Part shown: positions 1 to 13,910 of the stretch, in pieces
Layout: the number at the start of each line of letters is the position of its first letter
How positions within the stretch are numbered: position 1 is the stretch's first letter
Origin: Fasciolopsis buskii
Taxonomy: Eukaryota; Platyhelminthes; Trematoda; Plagiorchiida; Fasciolidae
DNA length: 64,000 bases
Direction of reading: 5' to 3'
Assembly (NCBI GenBank): GCA_008360955.1
Contig: LUCM01001936.1
Coordinates: 330,425 to 394,424 of the forward strand
Notes under the pieces: model-generated
Database searches by the model: none
Told to the model about the DNA's origin: nothing
Seen by the model: the letters and a program-made list of their open reading frames with translations, nothing else
Program-made: the position numbers and the translations under genes

Positions 1-312
1 TAACTTGAAGTTTGACAAATTGTGAACAAATCGATCAGGGTTCTGCGGAAACTCACTGGATGGTTTTGATCCTTCCAATCGTTTCATCAACACTTGGCGC
101 TTCTGGTTCACCTGTTTATGTACAATGGATTGAACGTATTCCTCGAAAGATTGTTTTTCCTCCTCACTCAATTGGTCGAGCACATAAGTTGATGTCACAA
201 ATGATCATTCTAATTCCGCGGTGTGATTGCACATGGCATCACGTTCATTAAGAGCTTGTCTTTGAAATGAAGTTTTGGTAATGTATATCCGGACCCTGTA
301 TAAGGTCAGACG
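1..312 (-). pseudogene. Degenerate retroelement ORF fragment (Penelope-like or LINE N-terminal region?), runs off left edge
   Basis: Read on the - strand, one frame is open from 312 to 208 (35 codons), meets a TGA at 207-205, then stays open for 68 codons to position 1 and leaves the window. Both sides read as one protein: an upstream helix-like stretch containing QALNERDAMC, and after the stop LDQLSEEEKQSFEEYV, a Lys/Gln-rich helix (VNQKRQVLMKRLE) and then FPQNPDRFVHNLSNFKL. The segment VHNLS followed three residues later by Leu resembles the NLS-x-x-x-L segment I associate with the region preceding the reverse-transcriptase domain in Penelope-like and related elements; this is from memory and is an inference. 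The same-frame TGA (possibly a mutated CGA) argues for a dead copy rather than a host exon. The reverse transcriptase itself, if present, lies outside the window. An alternative is a coding exon starting downstream of the TGA. Confidence 0.4.
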
Positions 313-3300
313 TCAACAATCCAGGTTGGCAAAGTGTCGCCTCTTGAGCACTGCGGAAGCTGTCGCAATCCGTCTTCACAATCTTCCACTTTGTTCTCAA
401 AAACAATTTGTGGTTGCGCTTCAACTCCCTTGGCCCACCCCCCGTCCCAATACAAACCCTAGACAACAAAACAATTAACACCACAAATCCCTTCCCCACC
501 CATATTTGTAAATGACTAATCCAATCCTTCCTATAGTGAAAATATTTTGTCAAGATATATACATAGTTTTATCATTGTTTGAGCAGAGAGAACTTCGACT
601 TCCTGATGACTCGGGAAAGTATTACACCACTTTTTGCGATTACCATACAGTTCAGCGTAATTTCGAGTTTTTTGAGCTCGTCTATATATTCACAGATCAA
701 GGCTAATGGGTACAAAATTTATCTCATGCGTGGCAATTGCCCGAATTGGCCAATGTGTGCGGAGCACTTCACTCGCACGCCCATCAGTTTACCGTGCAGT
801 TGGTCGCATTAGTTAGTCGGAGGATTGTGGGTGTGTTCTTTCAGGAAACTGGGTAACAGTGAACAACTCTTGCTGAGGAAATCATGAATAGAGATTCACA
901 TATCCGGCGTCGGATGTGAACATCGACGAAGACGGTGATTTCCAAACGATACATTTGTAGAACGATGTCGTAATCAGTGGCTACATTAGTAAATCTATCG
1001 ACATCATTGATTAGTAATGACATTTTATTAGTATAATATATCAGATATTCAGATTTAGCAAAAAATACCCCAGTACTAGCTGCGCTATTCATGCAAAACC
1101 GAATTTCTAAAGGCACTTTCAGAATGTCCATCGCCAGTGACCCCGGGCTATGCAGTGCAGATTGTCGACAGATGCCTACTGATAATTTCGAATGCAATAA
1201 GATGAAATTTCATTTCGAAAGAATTAGGCTTATTTTCCGTTAATATGTGATTGCTGGTTGTAAAAATAATCATAAAGGTTCAGTCAGCAAACAAATCTAT
1301 TGTAACGGGTATATTCATGATTTGCTGTCGGATGAATTATGCTGATGTAAATCGTGTGCCGACTGTGAAATTACTACTTCAGTTCGCAGTACTATTATTC
1401 ACGTCAGTGAATCGCATCTATGAACCACAGGACAAAATACTGCGACATAGGCAGGATCAGTCTCAGAAGTAGCTGAAGCTTCAAACAATGTTTTTAGCGT
1501 AGACAGCAGTCTATCGACTGGACAGTAGGTCCTTATTGCAGTCAGTCCATATATTTTGTCAGGCAATTACGTTGACTATTCAGAAATGTTATTCCAAACC
1601 TCAGTCTATAAATATTTGTCTCCTTGCCTCGTTCCGCTGATTAAACGGAGATCTGATTTTCCTGTTAGAGTTTTATGTATCCTTGGGAAAAATACCTTAT
1701 ACCGCTGTGCGCTTTCGCTATCGCTCGCGGCTACAAAGTAGCCGATCGTAATCGTGGTAACTCACGCAAAAGATAAGTGAACATTCCACGACTTTCATCA
1801 TCCGAAAAATATATCACCAAAAGTGATGCAGTCTAGTCGATACGTAGAAGAATAGGTCAAAATGGGCATGATTTCCTGTTTCTGTGACTTTCTTACTGCC
1901 TTCATTTTCGTAGTCCACAGTCGGAGACACTCCACCAAGTACCACTATTCCTAGTCCATTCTGCGTTTTCCAGCGACAACATTATCACGGGTAGTTAACG
2001 TTTATTTACGCAATTTGATTAGACTAAAGACATAACGTACCTTATAAGCCGAAAAACAGATTGTTGTTTGTATCTGCCAAACATTTCGTGAAATGTAGTT
2101 ATCACAGAGATGCTTTTCCTAACGCCAGTGAGGGCGCTTTGTTGTGCATTTGGAGTTTCATTTAGCCCTACGTATAATGTGCCTCAATTCCGTTTCATAG
2201 GACTCAAATAAAGTATCAATTGCCATACGGTGGCACCAACCGATTACAAAATTGTCCCGATATAAAGTGCCAATAAGGACTTTATACAAATGAACAATCA
2301 ATAGGCGATACATTCTGACACAGATACTGTGCCTCAGTGGCCTACGGATTACTTCCTAATAATCTCGTTGATAATTTGCCCGTTATGTTTCAACAATGAT
2401 TACAAGATTTATTTACGTTTCACCTAATTTATACCTGTCTCGTTTAGCTCCTTAGTTATCCACCTAAATGAAGATAAATCAGGAGTAAGCGATCGGATAT
2501 CTATCAGGGACCGTAAAAAGGACATTTAATCGCTTTGTGGATTTTCGTATTTAACAGGTTAAATGAATGAAAGGTGTGCCATAACACATCAAAGGACAGT
2601 TCAGTGATTGACAGTGTTTGTAAACTACCCATCCTGAATGCAGCTTTCAGTTGGTCGTGGCTAGATAATTGAATAACCTGTTCAAATACTAATTTAGTTG
2701 TTTTTTGTTGCTCCAGCCTGTACCACCAGTCACTGATTGGACCGGCATACAACTTTTGCGCATATCTCATTGTAGTTTCAGTTTTTATGGTTTATAACGT
2801 TACACGTACATTCTCTTACCTTGGTTGCTACCATATATCCGCAACCCACATGGATTGTAGTCTTCCGCACGTTTACCTTGGAAGGTTTACTCATCGGGCA
2901 AATATCACTGCCAGCCCATCCATATAAAGAAAAAGTTTCCATAATGTTCTCAGTCAAAACGTTGATGAGAGGATACAAGACGAGAACTCAAATAAATACC
3001 GCTTCAAATGAAGAACTGTCGGATTATAGCCACAAGCTTTCATTAGTCTTTGCCTTTTCGTTTACACCGATTTGACGAGAAATGAATTCCTCTGAGGTAC
3101 CGTTTAGTGAGAAGCTTCAATAAACAAAGGGCACTAACACCTGAATTGGGAGCTACTTTTTTATGGGAAGGTAAATACCCAGGCTTGCAAGAGGTGTATT
3201 TGTGTCCGGAAATCTGCCTCGGGCAAATGTCATCGGTGTGAGGCACAGATTGCATGAGAAATTTGCCTGATTTTTATGCGCACATATTTTCTGAGCTCTA

Positions 3301-6300
3301 GATAATCGTTGATCCTAATGTCAGCTACCTATTCGGCCGCGACACTTTCAAAATTAGTCCCCTTTTCCATTCAAAACACGATCGTCCAATTTTCTTATAA
3401 GTTTCTGTGACCACTCACCCACACCGGTCATAAAAACTCCCCAAATTTTTTCTGATAGACAGCGGAAGTTACGCTAAACCCGGTGATAATCGTTCGAAAT
3501 GTTCGTTGATAAAGTACGGGAAAAACCCGTCTGATGTTTAAAATCGATATCTTTCCAGAACATTAGTCGGCTTGGCATTTTCAACGGAGGACTGATATCT
3601 CCTTGTTTGGTTATACTACCGTTCGTAAGCGTATGGTTCATTTTTCCGGAATGTGCCAAACTGATTGCTGTTTGGGTTGGTCTGCGTGGCGGTCTGGGTG
3701 ACGAGCTAGTGAACCATCGGTTCCTTCGTTTGATTATCTACACATGGTTTCGTGGATCTGTACGCCCGATTAATCTGTAAATGTTGTTGCTGTTGCAGAC
3801 AACCGAAACTTCTTCCATTTCCCAAAATTTCTTTTTCTCTCATTAATTGTATTCGCTTAGGAGGCTTTCGGTCAGCTGACTACCCGTTAATTAGAGTAAC
3901 CCATTGTAAGGCCCTGCCTGGATGGTTGGCCTATTCTGTTCCTAATATTCTGTCGAATTTCAAGCGTTGGGCTATCGATTGCGGCGTAGATAGCTATGAT
4001 TTGGTCACAAGACGGCGATTATCATCCAGAAGCATTTGCTGGTGTTTAGTTGGTTTCGTGCTGGTGCGATCATAAATCGGGCGCAAACAAAAGCCAGCAG
4101 GAGCCAAAGCGTGATCTAAATGCACATATAGAAACAAAGTGAACGACAATCTTCGATTAAACCATGCGAATGTTGACGATTGGTAATGTGATCAGTCTGA
4201 GTTAAACGCTGTGAAAATAAATGAGAGTACCAATTCGGTCTACTTCACTTCTTTAAAGTCAAATCTCAATGAATCACAAAAAGCTGGAAATGCCTTCTTT
4301 TCAGGTGCATAAAGCATTCTTTATTTCACTCAGTTTTGCAGGTTCTGTCAGCCAATTCGTAGTGTTCATCATACCGGTGAACTTCCACCGTGACTAACGT
4401 TTGAAAGAGTACATGTGCCTTCATTGCACTTGCTTGGGCCGTTTTTTCATTCCACTTTGTGAACTGTTGCGTGTATGCATATTTGTGTTTCATTTGCTGT
4501 CATTTTAGGATTTCATCAAAATTGCGTTCAGACAGAATACGGCTTTTGCTTCATTTCTTCCTGGGTAAAAGATATATCATTTTTTGAGCTTACCCACGAG
4601 TTAGCCGTTTTTATCGCGCTCTCAGAAATCTTCCCACTTAATTCCGATCGTTACCTTCATCAAGGGCATCTATAACGCATATGCGTAACTTCTCCATAGG
4701 ATAGATGTAAGGACCCGTCTATTTAGCTTTACCCTATTTACTATGTGGTGAACAGGATCAGCAGTATAATGAAGTTTACGTGAGATAATTTCAGTAATTT
4801 CGAGATTTATCTATTTATCACATACATATATATCACTATGTGCCTGATATGAACAGTCATGCGTGTAAATCATGCCACAAACTTGTTTACATAAAATGAA
4901 TTCCAGTGATTGTCCTAGGTTTTCTCGATATGATTCGGTTGCAATTCAAAGAAACTTAGTACGAAGCACTAGCATGAAACATCAATCTTCAAACGAGTCA
5001 CAAAGAACGATTTTTGTACTTGGTTTGATGAATTCCAATGTAAATGGCAGGGAATCGCAGTGAAACCGAATATGCTGCTTTGCGAGATAAGACACACCGA
5101 AGATTTTGTTCGTGACAGCCGTTTCCGCGCAATGTTCTAACTGCTCATGTGATCTAACTTGTCATTCGCAACAGCGGAACAGGATAAAATTTATGGAAGA
5201 CTTATTTACTTATTTAGAAACGAGGCAAATCAAAACTCACTAGAGCCAAGAGGAGCGAAAATTTATCGCTTCGTTGACATTTGCTGGTCGTACGACAGTT
5301 TACCAATTTAAGCACGGGTTGAAAATAAAGTGCACCAGCAGTACCTTGCTTGGTGTTACTGGATGGCCTAGTTTTGTTTCATTCAAGGAAAAATAGAGAC
5401 AAATAAGAAGAAAAATACTATTTTGTGAGCGAAAACCTGAAGTGACACTACAAGAAAATACGCCTCTCGTGGAATATTTCTCTTTCGTGAAAAATACGTA
5501 CATTTTTGCAGTGCAGGCAAGTTTATCCAGGGTGTGACGCAATGTAAAATGCCCACTCCAGGCGTAAAAATTCACAGATTTCAAAAATCTCGTGGTAAGG
5601 TAGGATAATTTCCTCTGAGAAGGGAAAAAGACGTTTGCCCAAAACACCATGACAGTCTGAAGTGAGCAAACAAAAAACACGGATTCAAAGCGCTTGCCAA
5701 CTGATGACAAAACGCATACAGGATCATCATCTTTTTGATGTTCTGCAGCCCAGCAGATTCTCACAAGAAGTTTATTCGCATACCAATTCCCTCTGTGCAG
5801 ATGTCTTCCAAATTAAATCATCTGTGTGGAGCTTGTGAGAAGCGTGCATGATCACTCAACGAAACTACATAAAATTCCGTCGATATTGCTCTATGAACAA
5901 ATCACCTCATGTCAAATGGTTAAACGTACATGGTGGTTTATATGCTCGTGTCTTGATGGGTTCATGAGGAACGGATTATTAAAAGTTTTCTAAGAACTAA
6001 ACGAGAAAAATAAAAGCTTTTACTTCCAAACAATTCGGGTCTTGTTAGTGTCGGATTTGGCCGTGAGCTAATACAACGTGATAACCAGGGTTGCTGGACC
6101 ACGGTCTATTTAGAAAACAGATGACGAGCATAGTGTAAATAAGGCTAGTTACCGGTAGATATGTGTTATTATTAGTCTGGTCAATGGGCTATTCCATTAC
6201 GTGTCTGAATTTCGGCCCCCATGTCCTAGAAGATGTGAGCTCGTTTATCCCATTTGAAGAATACAAATGAACTGGTGACATAAGCCCAGGTGGACAACTG

Positions 6301-8811
6301 ATCTGGAAGCAAAATGTAGGATATTATCAAGGACGTATAAGCTTTTTGAGCATATTTCTGCTGCTCTCCGCGTGCATGAACAAATCGCAGACCACAGCGC
6401 CATTTTACGGGCTTTGTTCCAATCGACAGCAAGGAAGTGATGAGTAATGAAGATCGGCATTCAGTTATTTCTCTTGCAAGTCATCCTTTGGCAAACGAAC
6501 TAGGCACAATGAAGCAGTTGCCGGGTCCACACAGATGATGAAGATTCCAGAGCTTGGTGCCATAAAATAGCTGTTGATTTGCACAAACGTATGCAGAGAC
6601 CGTTGGAGTTATATAACAAAGGCTCAAATGCGGTTGCAGCTATTTCAAAACCAGTGGCTTCGACTTACTAGATCCAAAGGGTGCAGAGGAAGGCATCATG
6701 GAGCGTTACTTGTTATGCAGTCTAAACAAAGGCTTGCCCTTTGTTCTTCATGGAGGGGGAAATAGAAGTTGCTTATTTTGTTCTCACTAATACTAGTTTG
6801 TGCAGGTTTTGGAGAAGCCTTTTATCTTCTTAACCCGTTTGTGATAGGTGGCAGTGCAGCACTCAAGACCAACTCTATAGGTATCACTCACGAAGTTAAC
6901 TAGTTAATCAGGTTTGTGACTGGACCAGCTCAAGGTTACGTTTTCCTGACGAATAGTTTCGGTAAACGTAGTCCCAAATAAGCAAATTTTTCTGTAAACT
7001 ATTTCTTTCGTGGAAATAAATATACATTTTAGGTTCTATCATATTCGGTAGGGTTTTCCAGTCAAACCTCCTGAGTGACCCGCACGTTTTTTCATTCATG
7101 CTAGTCCATGTGTCATATGATGGATGTAAATAGTTTCCCACGTATTAGGGCGTGATAATACGTTCGAATTTTCTGTGAAATTGCACCGACATATAAAGCT
7201 AAATGACGTATTGTAATCTGACCGCTGATTGTTCTTGGCCTTTTTCACTTTTGTCATGCATTTCCTGTTTAAATAATTGCTTCGAATATAAATAAAATCA
7301 AAATAAGTTGACGTGCATGAGTCGTGTTTGGCACCGGGAACGTACAATGAACGAAATCGCTTTGGCCGAGAAGTGTGATAAGTAAAAAGAAACTGAAGGG
7401 TTTACCTGTTTAACAAGTTATAGGATCAGTTCAATTTTGGTCAGCAAAGTAGTTTTCGACAGTGTAAGCTCCAAACGTGCCCGTGCTTTTTCTTTCTTCC
7501 AAAGTTCCGCTTTCATATTTTGAGGAAACATGTGAATTGTACTGGAACTCGAGAGAGAAGATGGATTTTGAGAATTCTAGGAGCATGATTTCCTACTAAT
7601 GTACCATAGATTGCATGCCCTGGACAATAGCTTAGATAACTGAGAGGGCGACAACTTAATTACATGTGAACACACGATTTTTCACGAATGTTTTAGTGTT
7701 TCAGAAAAATATGATTTGGGATTTACTCAAAAAATTAATATGAATCGGTGAAAGGAGAGTTGCTGACTAGAATGCAGTAATATTTGTAAGATGTTCTTTC
7801 ATGTCCTTAAACTGAGTGACGAACTGTTGGTTGAAATCCGAATACATATCTATCAGATTCCGGAAAATGCGATCACAATTAAGATGATATAAAATCGTTT
7901 GAGGTTTGTTTCCCCTCAGGCCTATATAATCCGACACCAGTTACTGATCAGCTACGGAAGAAAGACTTAGACAAACAACAGCGGATTAGTCACATTTTTC
8001 CGTGTTTTCCTTTGATTAAGGCGCCTAGGTTAGTAATAAATAAGGGATAAATGGGGGCAGTTTAATTCAGATAACCAATGTGATAGTCTCCGGGAGGCTA
8101 GCATAAATTGCTCCAGCCATTCACGCCGAAGCTCAGTGCAGTTTTATTTGCTGACTGCGTATAAGCTCCTATTTTCTCGTCAGCGGTGCGGACGTGAAAG
8201 CGTGTGCCTTTGTGAGTACATATGTGTAATGCCCCTTATTTCGGTCATATCATACTTTAACAGATGATCGCAGCTGGCTTAATCTCTCCGAATGTTTGTG
8301 ACTAGAAGTCAAAATAATTTGTCGTATGTTCGGTTGGTTGTGAGATTACTCCTAAGGGTCATGAGAAAACTCCGAAATAATAAGGAAATGGTGGAGTCTG
8401 TATAAATAAGTATGCCCTGTAAATAAACCCTGACGTGACTTCCATTCGTTGAGATGTTCTTGTTATATTCGCTTGCGTAGTGCAATTTAGAGCTTATCCA
8501 GTACACGGAAGCGACCAACTTTTGTACTTTTTTCGATCAAACGCAGTCTGTGCTGCCATTTCTTGCATCACCAATACTTCACATATATATCGCAAATATT
8601 ATCTTACGTAAATCAGAGAAAAGCAATAGCTTGAGAATAAACTCCGGACGAAGAAAAGAAGTGATTGAAGAATAGGTGGAAGTGGATATTTTTTGAATAT
8701 AAAGAAAATTCAGGAACATTCACTGTAGCTTGCAGTGACAACGAAATATAATATAAGAAAGATTCCTTGGCATACTGAAAGCGCACAAATCCCAAGTGCT
8801 CGTTGATCCAG

Positions 8812-8814
<3 letters not shown>
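313..8814. other. 8.5 kb with no supportable gene
   Basis: Apparently unique AT-rich DNA. The longest open frame in the whole window lies here on the - strand (5300-5764, 154 codons), but it is Phe/Ser/Cys/Val-rich, has no recognisable domain, no convincing splice or start context, and is near the length expected by chance in 64 kb. Another - frame at 841-1197 (118 codons) is equally featureless. I see no RNA gene, tandem array or repeat of note. Confidence 0.55.

Positions 8815-8844
<30 letters not shown>
8815..8844. repeat. (AT)15 microsatellite
   Basis: Thirty bases of uninterrupted AT dinucleotide. It creates an artificial Ile/Tyr-alternating reading frame on either strand that should not be taken as coding. 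A GAG|GTAAGT donor-like hexamer follows about 20 bases after the repeat and is probably fortuitous. Confidence 0.98.
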
Positions 8845-8847
<3 letters not shown>

Positions 8848-11800
8848 TATGTTCATAACCGTAGAGGTAAGTAGACTGACTGATGAATGAAAACACCCTG
8901 AACCAGGACTTCGCAATCGTTACACAAACGGTCACATTGATTCATTTAAGTTTTCCTGTTCCATATTGACTACCGTCACTTTACTAGATGAACCTTGCTG
9001 AATGCTACCGCTGGTGTAAACCACTGCATTACTTTTAGTAAAAAACTCCGCCCACAGACAGATTGAGGACGCAGTCACTTGATTCCGCACACCATCAAAT
9101 AAAAGTAATCAATTTGTAAATTACTTTTAGTCCGATGCGTTAAAAGCTTTCATAAACTTTAAAGTGGTTAGTTCAGTAAGGTGCCTGCAGAACGGACGAA
9201 ACAGAACGTGCAGACAAGAAATTCAATGCTTAGACAAATATCAAGAGGTAGATTGTGTTCTTTGCAGCTGGACCTATTTGATGCGCCTTTTGCGAGTATC
9301 GTTTACTTTATTCAATCCTCAGTAAAATGGATTTTTTTTGACTGAACGTAACAAAGACGTCTGTCCTATTTTGTTAAGGTCTGCTTTAGGTAGTAATCAC
9401 TTTTCGGAAACCCCATTTACAACCAATGAATGAGGAAACCCATTCTAGAATAGGCAGTCAGTTTGAGGAAATACTTCATTTGGAAACTAAACCATTGGAA
9501 AAATACCCCATCTATTTTCATACTTTGGATTCCTGTAAATCTCGCCACATATGCTTAAAACGCAGCTTTCATGCCTCTCGCCCTGCCATTTTGGCAAGTT
9601 GGTTTGAGTGTTATACGCAGGTCAATCAGCTCACCATAGTGGATTTACTTAGTTTGCTGGAAATATGATGTAGGTAGGCTGAGTGGGTGGCATTCCATTG
9701 GCGACAAGTTCTACCTTGCTTGCTTGAATGAAGGACGATCTGAAACCGCAAAACTGAGGATATCGTGACCGTCCAGACGTGGTGAAGCTAAAAAGCAAAT
9801 AAAACGTCAGGGATTCTAGTGGACCATGCTCTCTAGCTGAAATACTGCAGTTCGATGGAAGTAACATGTAAAAATGAATTCTCCACCCTGCGTACTAGGG
9901 GAAGCACCTTAGAAGGCCAGTGGATGACAACAGTTCTCAACTGCCGAAGGGATTCGCTGTAGTTTGATTTGAATAGCTCATCGTCAAAATAGTTTTTACC
10001 TTTAACCCAAAACATGTCTGTACAGTTTTACACAAATTCCAGTGGGCCTGCCGAACTAATTCCTAAAACAGGACTAACAGAAAGTAAGAGACTTCGGCAT
10101 TCCGCAAGATTATTCCTAGTGGACGGCGTTACAATTTAAATTTTCCGGTGAGCATTGTATGATTCAAGGGGCGTACTGTATCCACCATGATCCAGATTGG
10201 TATAGTTTTGCTACCGTCAACAGGAAGCTGATTGACATTTTTACGTACTAAATGGTTTCCTCGTAATTCCAAATTGGAAATGCACTTGCGCAGAATGCTT
10301 CCAAAAAGGGCCGCAACAAGCCGAAATCGACTTTTCGCTCACCAGGGAGATGCTTTACTATTTACCATGATTTTATTTTGCAATTAAAGGCGATATGTTG
10401 ACGTCAAAATAACTTTTTAAATGGACTTTGTGTCCTGGTTCAGAAGGGGTTACCTCACTAAATGGTAAAAATGGGGTTTTGTAGGTTAGTGAACACACAT
10501 AAAGGACAAAAATCTAGGCAGGTTCAAAAACGTTCATTATGGAGTATACCAATACGTGTTAACAGTTTATGTAAATATTGCTTAAAAAAGTGCCAGTGAG
10601 TGAAGTTACTTTCAGCTTGTTCGCTTTATTTTCCGATCAAATAGCAGGTACAGCTTGATTGGACCTACACAGTGTTACATTCATTATTTTTCCTTATTTG
10701 CGGAAGCGCGTGAAAAAGTGATTACTGCTCACTAGTTGTTATATTGGGTAAATATCGGAACCACTCACCATTAGGAAACCGAACATCATCGACCCCCAGA
10801 TGATCGCGTCATCAGAGCTACTGAACTGAAGATTCAACGGTAGACTGTTGTTTCGTTACTCAGCAAGGCTGTCAGGACCGTGCAATTCATCAAAAGATCT
10901 TTGCAATTTTTAGATGACTGTATTGAAAATTGAATTAACAAACCAAAATGAAGATGAATGATTGTCGGGTTTCAACTTTTCATTTTACTGTTTTCAAGGG
11001 ATTTCGCAAAACAGTCAGCGTTTCATGCAATGTTTACCTCGAAGCTGATCACAACAATGCACAGCGTTGGCGCAAGAATAGCCTACAGAAGGCAACATGG
11101 ACATGCTGATACAGAATATAGATTTTCAGTCAGGGATTCCAACTGTTTGTTGCGGAGCGAAACGTTTGCATACGTGCATGATATTTGTTGTATATGCTCA
11201 AGTGTTTTTAAAGCCACTGATTTAGTTTTTCCAAGTAATGTTGACCTTTGTGCAACTCATCTGAAAGTGTCTTTCATAATGAAGGTGAGATAATCCGTCA
11301 GTCATCCGGTTTTACTACCATATCTAGTCGTATGATGAAAACTTCCCGGCAGGAAAAGAGCTGTAGGCACTTTCGCGTTATTTGCAGTTGGTACCCACAA
11401 CTGAAAGCTGAAAAAATCGAAGATCGATTCGTGCATCTACACAGTTCTTCCCTACGCCTGGAAGCATATGGGTAACGAAGTTGCATTGTTCCAACCCTGC
11501 TGTGTTGTTCTAACGGAGATTACCGTGACAAGAATTTAGCTTGTAGAATCGTTTAACCAAACTGACTGACCGGCAGGGGAATAAACAGGCAGTGAACTAT
11601 ACGTTATGCAGTTTTCCCATATATTTGGTGTAGTTGAATGGAAGCTAAATTGCTTAGAGATCAGTGACGATTGTGAGTTTCAATTTAAACAGGTTTTCGT
11701 GAAGACTACCCATCACCTGCGAATATCCTTTTTGGCTACCCAAATTAGTCGAGAAAACTGGATGGTTGGAAACCGTTTCCATTCATGGGCTGTTCCAGTA

Positions 11801-13833
11801 TCCTTTCACGAAGGTCTCAGTTATCGATACAATAGGTTTAGGAAAATAGTTGTTGAAAGTTGATTGGCTAACGCCACGGTAAGCACATATTGTGGGTCAA
11901 CAGCGTTTGTCAACATCATTTGTTTCCCATTATGTTGGTCTTCGTCCCGTTCTAACGCCAACTAGCATGTTTTACTTGTGCAATTGACAAGATTAAATGA
12001 ACTACTTGCATCTCGCAATCTGCGCCGGTCCCTTTTGTTCAAGTTGATCAAGGGCAAACTGTTTTACAATAGGTTTAGCTTGCGTGGTTCGAAAACAACC
12101 GGCAATGTTTTTGCAGACATCCCATAATAATAAGCCTAATTTTGCGGTGAATCCTTTCGCATAAGTGGTTCCAAGGACAAAGTTTAATGGTAGTTATTTT
12201 CACTAATCTTAAAATCGAGAAACCCCATATAATTTCATTACAGATCAGTCGGAATTTTCTCAGTAAACATGGTTTCGGCTGGATACGAATATTTCTGACG
12301 GTGCCATGTTTATGAAATTCAAAAGTTCGCTTCAGAAACTAATTTAATAAGGACATCAGTTCACTTGTCGACTTACTAGGAGACAAAAGCAGAGTATGTA
12401 AGAGCAAAATAAAAAAACATTTTTGGGTATATTTCGTCCGTTGCCAGTGCAAAATCGAATTCGTTATTTGTCGTCATTGTCGTAGTGGATTCTGAAAATA
12501 TTTTGATAAGGAAAAACAATTTATGGATCTACCGTTTCACCATACTTTTAATCACGGTTTCGCTTGAATGACGTAACCGTTCAACACCCTGTACTTCAAC
12601 CTTCCTCCACAAACATGCACACACAAACGATAGATTTATGAGTAATTTTGACGTCAATTACTCGACAAAAATTGCCATTTATGGTCAATCCAGACAGTAG
12701 TTTTCTAGCGGCTTATTCTGTGTTCTATAGTAGACTGAGATCTTCCCATTGTTTGTTGAATATGCTGTACTAATTTTACTCATTTGCGCAGTCACATCCG
12801 ACTAGCAGTTTACAAAAGTGACTGCCAAAATCGGTTGTTCCATTTTTGCATCTTTCCCGGTGTATAGCGCAGGATAATTGGCTGGATGTTTTTCTGTTAG
12901 GTAACAAAATCTGCCCAGATAATCTTTAGATAGTCCAAGAAATATGGGCGTAAAGAAATCAGTCCCCATCGAAGCCGTCATGTTACATTCAACATAGCCG
13001 GGAGACAGTTCTCCATTTTTCATTCTGTCTCACAATTACGAACTTTGCTCTGCTTGATGTCTCGTTAGGGTGTCAACCACGAGATGACATTATGATGTTT
13101 TCAGAACCCTGACAGTCATATTATCCTTATAATCTGAAATCACTAAGATTCATCATTTTCTACCCGTCGAGAAACCTGTTTTATTGGTGCTGAAACTTTC
13201 AAAATGAAACATTTTGCAAATAAGTAAAATATCAGCTGGAATTTCGGAATCTCTCTGTCCTACTGACGTTTTGAATCCAACTATGAGGAAAGGAATTAAT
13301 CAAATCCCTATTTCTTATCATGTACGGTTTTAAGCTGCTGCAAGCGAAATCGGTGAACAAAACTTTGCCTGCACTGTTTATTTGGTGCGATTGATATCCA
13401 TCGATATCTCTGCGATTCTCAATGAACTTAAACATTAATCAGCTGATTAATATTTTTAGCAAAAGAAGTGAAATTAGGAAAACCCGTTATCATCAAATAC
13501 TCGGTAGAATTCACAAATTGTATTCTCCATTCAGTTCATATGAAATATTTCAAAGAATGCTCGCCAAACTGTTTTACGAACAGAAAGAACTGGTGTGCTT
13601 AAAAACAAATTTCCATGAATACCTTCTGGCAATCGTCGTCATAGACTAATGTGCACACATTTCACGTTGCATTTCGTGTTCTCCGGCCTAATCAGTCATC
13701 GTTGTTTGCCAGACCATGGGGTTCAAGGGTCAGAACTATTGTCACAATGAGCTAAAATAACGAGCGAGTTGCTGGATAATGAGAACCAAACATAGTTCGT
13801 TACTTCCTGCGCACCGCAAACGGGCATGCGCTT
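8845..13833. other. 5 kb without a confident gene; two weak exon-like segments
   Basis: Two + strand segments were noted. At 10014-10083 an ATG with A at -3 opens 23 codons beginning MSVQFYTNSSGPAEL and ends at a GTAAGA donor; without splicing the frame continues to 42 codons. At 10999-11284 a strong pyrimidine-rich acceptor (ending TTTTCAAG) precedes 95 open codons ending at ATGAAG|GTGAGA. Neither has recognisable homology, and segments like these arise by chance at this scale. The rest appears to be unique non-coding sequence. Confidence 0.5.

Positions 13834-13876
<43 letters not shown>
13834..13876. repeat. (TTG)14 trinucleotide microsatellite
   Basis: About fourteen perfect TTG/GTT units, followed to about 13910 by degenerate triplets (GTCGTCGTC, TACTACTAC). 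Because the unit lacks stops, it generates open frames of poly-Val, poly-Leu and, on the - strand, poly-Asn. Those frames show no other protein-like feature, so I treat the region as a microsatellite and not as a gene with a homopolymer tract. Confidence 0.95.
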
Positions 13877-13910
13877 CGACGTCGTCGTCATTACTACTAC
13901 TCCTGCTGAC

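Noticed and set aside
841..1197. 118-codon frame on the - strand
   Set aside because: No domain, no splice or promoter context; several frames of this length are expected randomly.
1760..1825. - strand segment starting MMKVVECSLIFC before a GTGAGT donor, possible signal-peptide exon
   Set aside because: Only 12 codons and no downstream partner; strong donors occur dozens of times by chance in this much sequence.
5300..5764. Longest continuous frame in the window (154 codons, - strand)
   Set aside because: Phe/Cys/Ser/Val-rich with no domain, signal or splice context; a frame this long is not improbable by chance in 64 kb of such composition.
8710..8916. Frame with alternating Ile-Tyr residues on the - strand
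   Set aside because: Produced entirely by the (AT)15 repeat.
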